From Rhizobium sp. (lineage in GTDB: Bacteria; Pseudomonadota; Alphaproteobacteria; Rhizobiales; Rhizobiaceae), in the NCBI GenBank assembly GCA_003527225.1, contig DPXQ01000003.1:1-16667 (forward strand): a stretch of 16,667 bases of DNA, in the 5' to 3' direction. This document shows positions 14,441-16,667 of this stretch, in pieces (within the stretch, counting starts at the first letter, position 1; each line of letters starts with the position of its first letter). The notes below the pieces were generated by a model. The model was not told where the DNA came from, did not search any database, and worked only from the letters and a program-made list of their open reading frames with translations. The translations under genes were made by a program, and so were the position numbers.

Positions 14441-15406
14441 ATGACAGCTTTGCTACAGAACTTCCCCGACACCGTGCGCATCACCGAAGTCGGCCCCCGC
14501 GACGGGCTGCAAGCCGTCCAGCAGTGGGTGTCTACAGAGGCGAAAATTGAAATGGTCAACGGCCTGATCGGCGCCGGATTGCGCAGCTTCGAGGTGACAT
14601 CTTTTGTCGCCCCCCGCGCGGTACCGCAGATGCGCGATGCCGCCGAGGTGGTGGCTGGCGTCGATCGGGTGCCGGGACTGGAACTGACCGCCCTTGTTCC
14701 CAATGCAAGAGGTGCCGAACGGGCGGCAGAAGCGCGGATCGACGCCATGGTAGTTTTTTTGTCTGCTTCCGAAAGCCACAACCAGGCCAATGTGAACCAG
14801 TCGCGCGAAAGCTCGCTTGCCGGCTTCGCGGAGGTGACCCGCATCGCTGCTGCGGCAGGGATTGAGGTCAAGGGCGCCATCGCTACCGCCTTTGGCTGCC
14901 CCTTCGAAGGTGACTTGCCTGTGCAGGATGTGGTTGGCCTTGCCCGCGCCTATGTCGGACTTGGAATCCGGCGCATTACGCTTGGCGATACTACCGGCAT
15001 GGCGACGCCGCCGCTGGTACAGGAGCGGGTGCGCGCTTTGCGCGCCGCCGTTCCTGAGCTGGAGATTACCTTGCATTTTCACAACACGCGCGGCGTCGGC
15101 CTGGCGTGCGTCTATGCCGGACTGCTGGAAGGCATCACCAGTTATGAGTCCAGTGTGGGCGGCCTTGGCGGCTGCCCCTTCGCACCCGGCGCCACGGGCA
15201 ACATCTGCACCGAGGATCTGATCTATCTGCTGGATGAATGCGGGGTTGGGACCGGGGTGAGCGGCGAGGCAGTGGCCGCCGTCGCCCGCCGGATGGAAGA
15301 CATCCTGGGCTATCCGCTTCCAGGCCAGATGATGCGGGCAGGGCCCCGGCTCAGGCTTCAACCGCGCTCCGCCGTGCGCTCCTCCAGCGGGGGTGTCCGG
15401 AAATGA
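14441..15406 (+). CDS. Hydroxymethylglutaryl-CoA lyase family protein
   Basis: This 321-residue aldolase-type enzyme would cleave a 3-hydroxyacyl-CoA, classically HMG-CoA to acetyl-CoA and acetoacetate. The active-site elements of the family are all present: TEVGPRDGLQ (Arg20, Asp21), GDTTGMATP near 182-190, the metal ligands HFH (212, 214), the flexible-loop cysteine GLGGCPFAPGATGN (Cys245) and Asn254. The ATG at 14441 has GAGG nine bases before it; the open frame extends 50 codons further but covers the operator and divergent gene. The stop overlaps the next start by ATGA (15403-15406). Related enzymes in such operons also use other branched hydroxyacyl-CoAs, so the exact substrate is open. 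Confidence 0.92.
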   Translation: MTALLQNFPDTVRITEVGPRDGLQAVQQWVSTEAKIEMVNGLIGAGLRSFEVTSFVAPRAVPQMRDAAEVVAGVDRVPGLELTALVPNARGAERAAEARIDAMVVFLSASESHNQANVNQSRESSLAGFAEVTRIAAAAGIEVKGAIATAFGCPFEGDLPVQDVVGLARAYVGLGIRRITLGDTTGMATPPLVQERVRALRAAVPELEITLHFHNTRGVGLACVYAGLLEGITSYESSVGGLGGCPFAPGATGNICTEDLIYLLDECGVGTGVSGEAVAAVARRMEDILGYPLPGQMMRAGPRLRLQPRSAVRSSSGGVRK

Positions 15407-16593
15407 TGCGTCCGCCCCTTGACGGCATCCGCGTTGTCGACCTGACCCGCGTGCTATCCGGTCCTTTCTGCACGATGTTGCTTGGCGACATGGGTGCCGA
15501 GGTGATCAAGATCGAATCCCCTGAAGGCGATCCCGTCCGCGCCCAGGGAACCATCCGCGACGGCCTGTCGTGGTATTTTGCGGCCTTCAACCGCAACAAG
15601 AAATCGGTCGTACTTGACCTTTACCGCCCCGAAGGGCGCGCGGCCCTGCGGCGGCTCCTGGAAACCGCCGACGTGCTGGTCGAGAATTTCCGACCCGGTA
15701 CCCTGGCTAAAATGGGTTTCCCGCCCGACGTCCTGAGCGCGATCAACCCGCGGCTGGTGGTTGGTTCGATCAACGGTTTCGGCAGCACCGGCCCCTATGT
15801 GGATCGCCCCGCCTTTGACTTCATCGCCCAGGCGATGAGCGGGCTGATGGCCACCAACGGCGCACCCGGGGGAGAGCCGATGCGCATGGCACAGCCAATG
15901 ACGGATCTTCTGGCCGGACTTTATGCCGCCTTCGGCATCGTCAGCGCCCTGCACGGTCGTGATCGCGACGGCGAAGGCCAGAGGGTCGAGGCGGCAATGG
16001 TGAATGGCGCACTTTCGACGATGGCCTATATCGCGGCAGAGCATTTCGCCACCGGCCGGCCGTCCGAGCGCACCGGCAACGATCACCCGCTGGTCGCGCC
16101 CTACGGCCTTTTCCGCGCCTCGGACGGCGAGATCGCCATCGCTCCGTCGAACGACACGATCCTCAGCAGACTGTTCGACACATTGGGCCTTGGCGGATTG
16201 ATGCAGGATCCGCGCTTCGATACCAATCCCAAACGTTTTGCTCGCCGGGCCGAACTGCATGGCATCCTGAACGAACGCCTTGCCCAGGACACGCAGGAAG
16301 GCTGGATCGCGCGGCTGAACGCCGCCGGCGTACCCTGCGGCCGGGTCCAGAGCTTGGACGAGGTGTTTGCCGATCCGCAGATCGTAGAACAGGAAATGGC
16401 GATCACCGTCGTCCATCCAGGTCACGGCGCGGTGCGGATGCTGGGCTTTCCGGTAAAGCTGGACCGTACCCCCTGCGACGTGCGCCTTCCGGCGCCAGAT
16501 CTAGGTGCCCATACCGCGGAGGTGCTTGGCAAGACAGGCTTTACCACCGAAGAAATCACAGAGCTGATGACGGCGGCTGGTAAGGCAAAATGA
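15403..16593 (+). CDS. CaiB/BaiF family (class III) CoA-transferase
   Basis: This 396-residue enzyme would move CoA from a donor such as succinyl-CoA to a carboxylic acid. Family signatures are the N-terminal PLDGIRVVDLTRVLSGPFCTMLLGDMGAEVIKIE, the RNKKSVVLDL strand, DVLVENFRPGTLAKMG and FDFIAQAMSGLM, where Asp139 aligns with the catalytic aspartate that forms an anhydride. GVPCGRV and the FAD(P)Q segment near 340-360 are also typical. The first of two adjacent ATG codons overlaps the lyase stop by ATGA. Together with the lyase it resembles the pairing of a hydroxymethylglutarate/glutarate CoA-transferase (SUGCT type) with HMG-CoA lyase. The stop overlaps a third start by ATGA. Confidence 0.93.
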   Translation: MMRPPLDGIRVVDLTRVLSGPFCTMLLGDMGAEVIKIESPEGDPVRAQGTIRDGLSWYFAAFNRNKKSVVLDLYRPEGRAALRRLLETADVLVENFRPGTLAKMGFPPDVLSAINPRLVVGSINGFGSTGPYVDRPAFDFIAQAMSGLMATNGAPGGEPMRMAQPMTDLLAGLYAAFGIVSALHGRDRDGEGQRVEAAMVNGALSTMAYIAAEHFATGRPSERTGNDHPLVAPYGLFRASDGEIAIAPSNDTILSRLFDTLGLGGLMQDPRFDTNPKRFARRAELHGILNERLAQDTQEGWIARLNAAGVPCGRVQSLDEVFADPQIVEQEMAITVVHPGHGAVRMLGFPVKLDRTPCDVRLPAPDLGAHTAEVLGKTGFTTEEITELMTAAGKAK

Positions 16594-16667
16594 CTTGGAC
16601 GGGGCTTGTCGCAGACATTCACCCGGGTTGCGATTATGCCGCCGGGGCAGGGGCGCCACAGCACCCC
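16590..16667 (+). CDS. Start of a third operon gene (cut by window end), unrecognised
   Basis: An ATG overlaps the CoA-transferase stop (ATGA, 16590-16593) with AAGG eight bases before it. The frame stays open for the 26 codons available, beginning MTWTGLVADIHPGCDYAAGA. The coupling pattern repeats that of the upstream gene pair, which is the main support that it is real. I do not recognise the family from so short a piece. An enzyme of the same CoA-ester pathway is a likely guess. Confidence 0.6.
   Translation, partial: MTWTGLVADIHPGCDYAAGAGAPQHP

Noticed and set aside
14754..14760. Run of seven T bases as a possible terminator or slippery site
   Set aside because: It lies inside the lyase gene, encodes the expected VVFLSAS strand, and no stem precedes it.
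14389..14880. 164-codon N-terminal extension of the GntR regulator
   Set aside because: It is antisense to the HMG-CoA lyase gene and covers the operator; GntR proteins of this type have about 220-250 residues.

Overview
The window looks like an accessory region, perhaps a megaplasmid or island, of a GC-rich alphaproteobacterium. A Rhizobiales host, or a neighbour such as the Rhodobacterales, is an inference from gene content and style: long operons joined by ATGA overlaps, sigma-54 control, peptide-type ABC transporters and TctABC transporters. I see no rRNA, tRNA, CRISPR array or replication gene. Two catabolic modules are bounded by IS3-family sequence.

Positions 1-530 hold the end of an IS3-family insertion sequence (orfB, then a probable right terminal repeat). 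Module A (637-10098) lies wholly on the minus strand. In transcription order it has a family 5 (peptide/opine type) solute-binding protein, two permeases, two ATPases, a cytoplasmic C45-family Ntn hydrolase and a sensor-less sigma-54 enhancer-binding protein. A second unit follows: an AtuA/DUF1446-family protein and a DUF4387 protein.

Both units have a clear -24/-12 (GG-N10-GC) promoter: TGGCATGCCACTTGCT before the binding-protein gene and TGGCACGATGCATGCA before the AtuA-like gene. About 90-110 bp upstream of each lie related 13-bp boxes with pattern CGCGNANTSYRCG. The simplest model is one regulon. The regulator is the last gene of the transporter operon and activates both promoters, including its own. 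The transporter imports an unknown peptide- or amide-like compound, the C45 enzyme probably cuts or transfers an amide bond, and the AtuA/DUF4387 pair acts on a product. I know of no described pathway with this gene set, so this is the best candidate for an undescribed system.

Positions 10099-10686 hold the control region of module A and a decayed, frameshifted IS3-type transposase fragment that nearly touches module B. Module B (10687 to the window end) is organised around a GntR/FCD regulator. On the minus strand run gntR, tctC, tctB and tctA, a tripartite carboxylate importer. Divergently, on the plus strand, run an HMG-CoA lyase-family enzyme, a class III (CaiB/BaiF) CoA-transferase and a third gene cut by the window edge. 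A near-palindromic GTATAC-centred operator overlaps the probable -10 element in the 52-bp divergent gap. Together these suggest import of a carboxylic acid, its activation to a CoA ester and cleavage of that ester. 3-Hydroxy-3-methylglutarate or a related branched hydroxy acid is a reasonable but unproven substrate.
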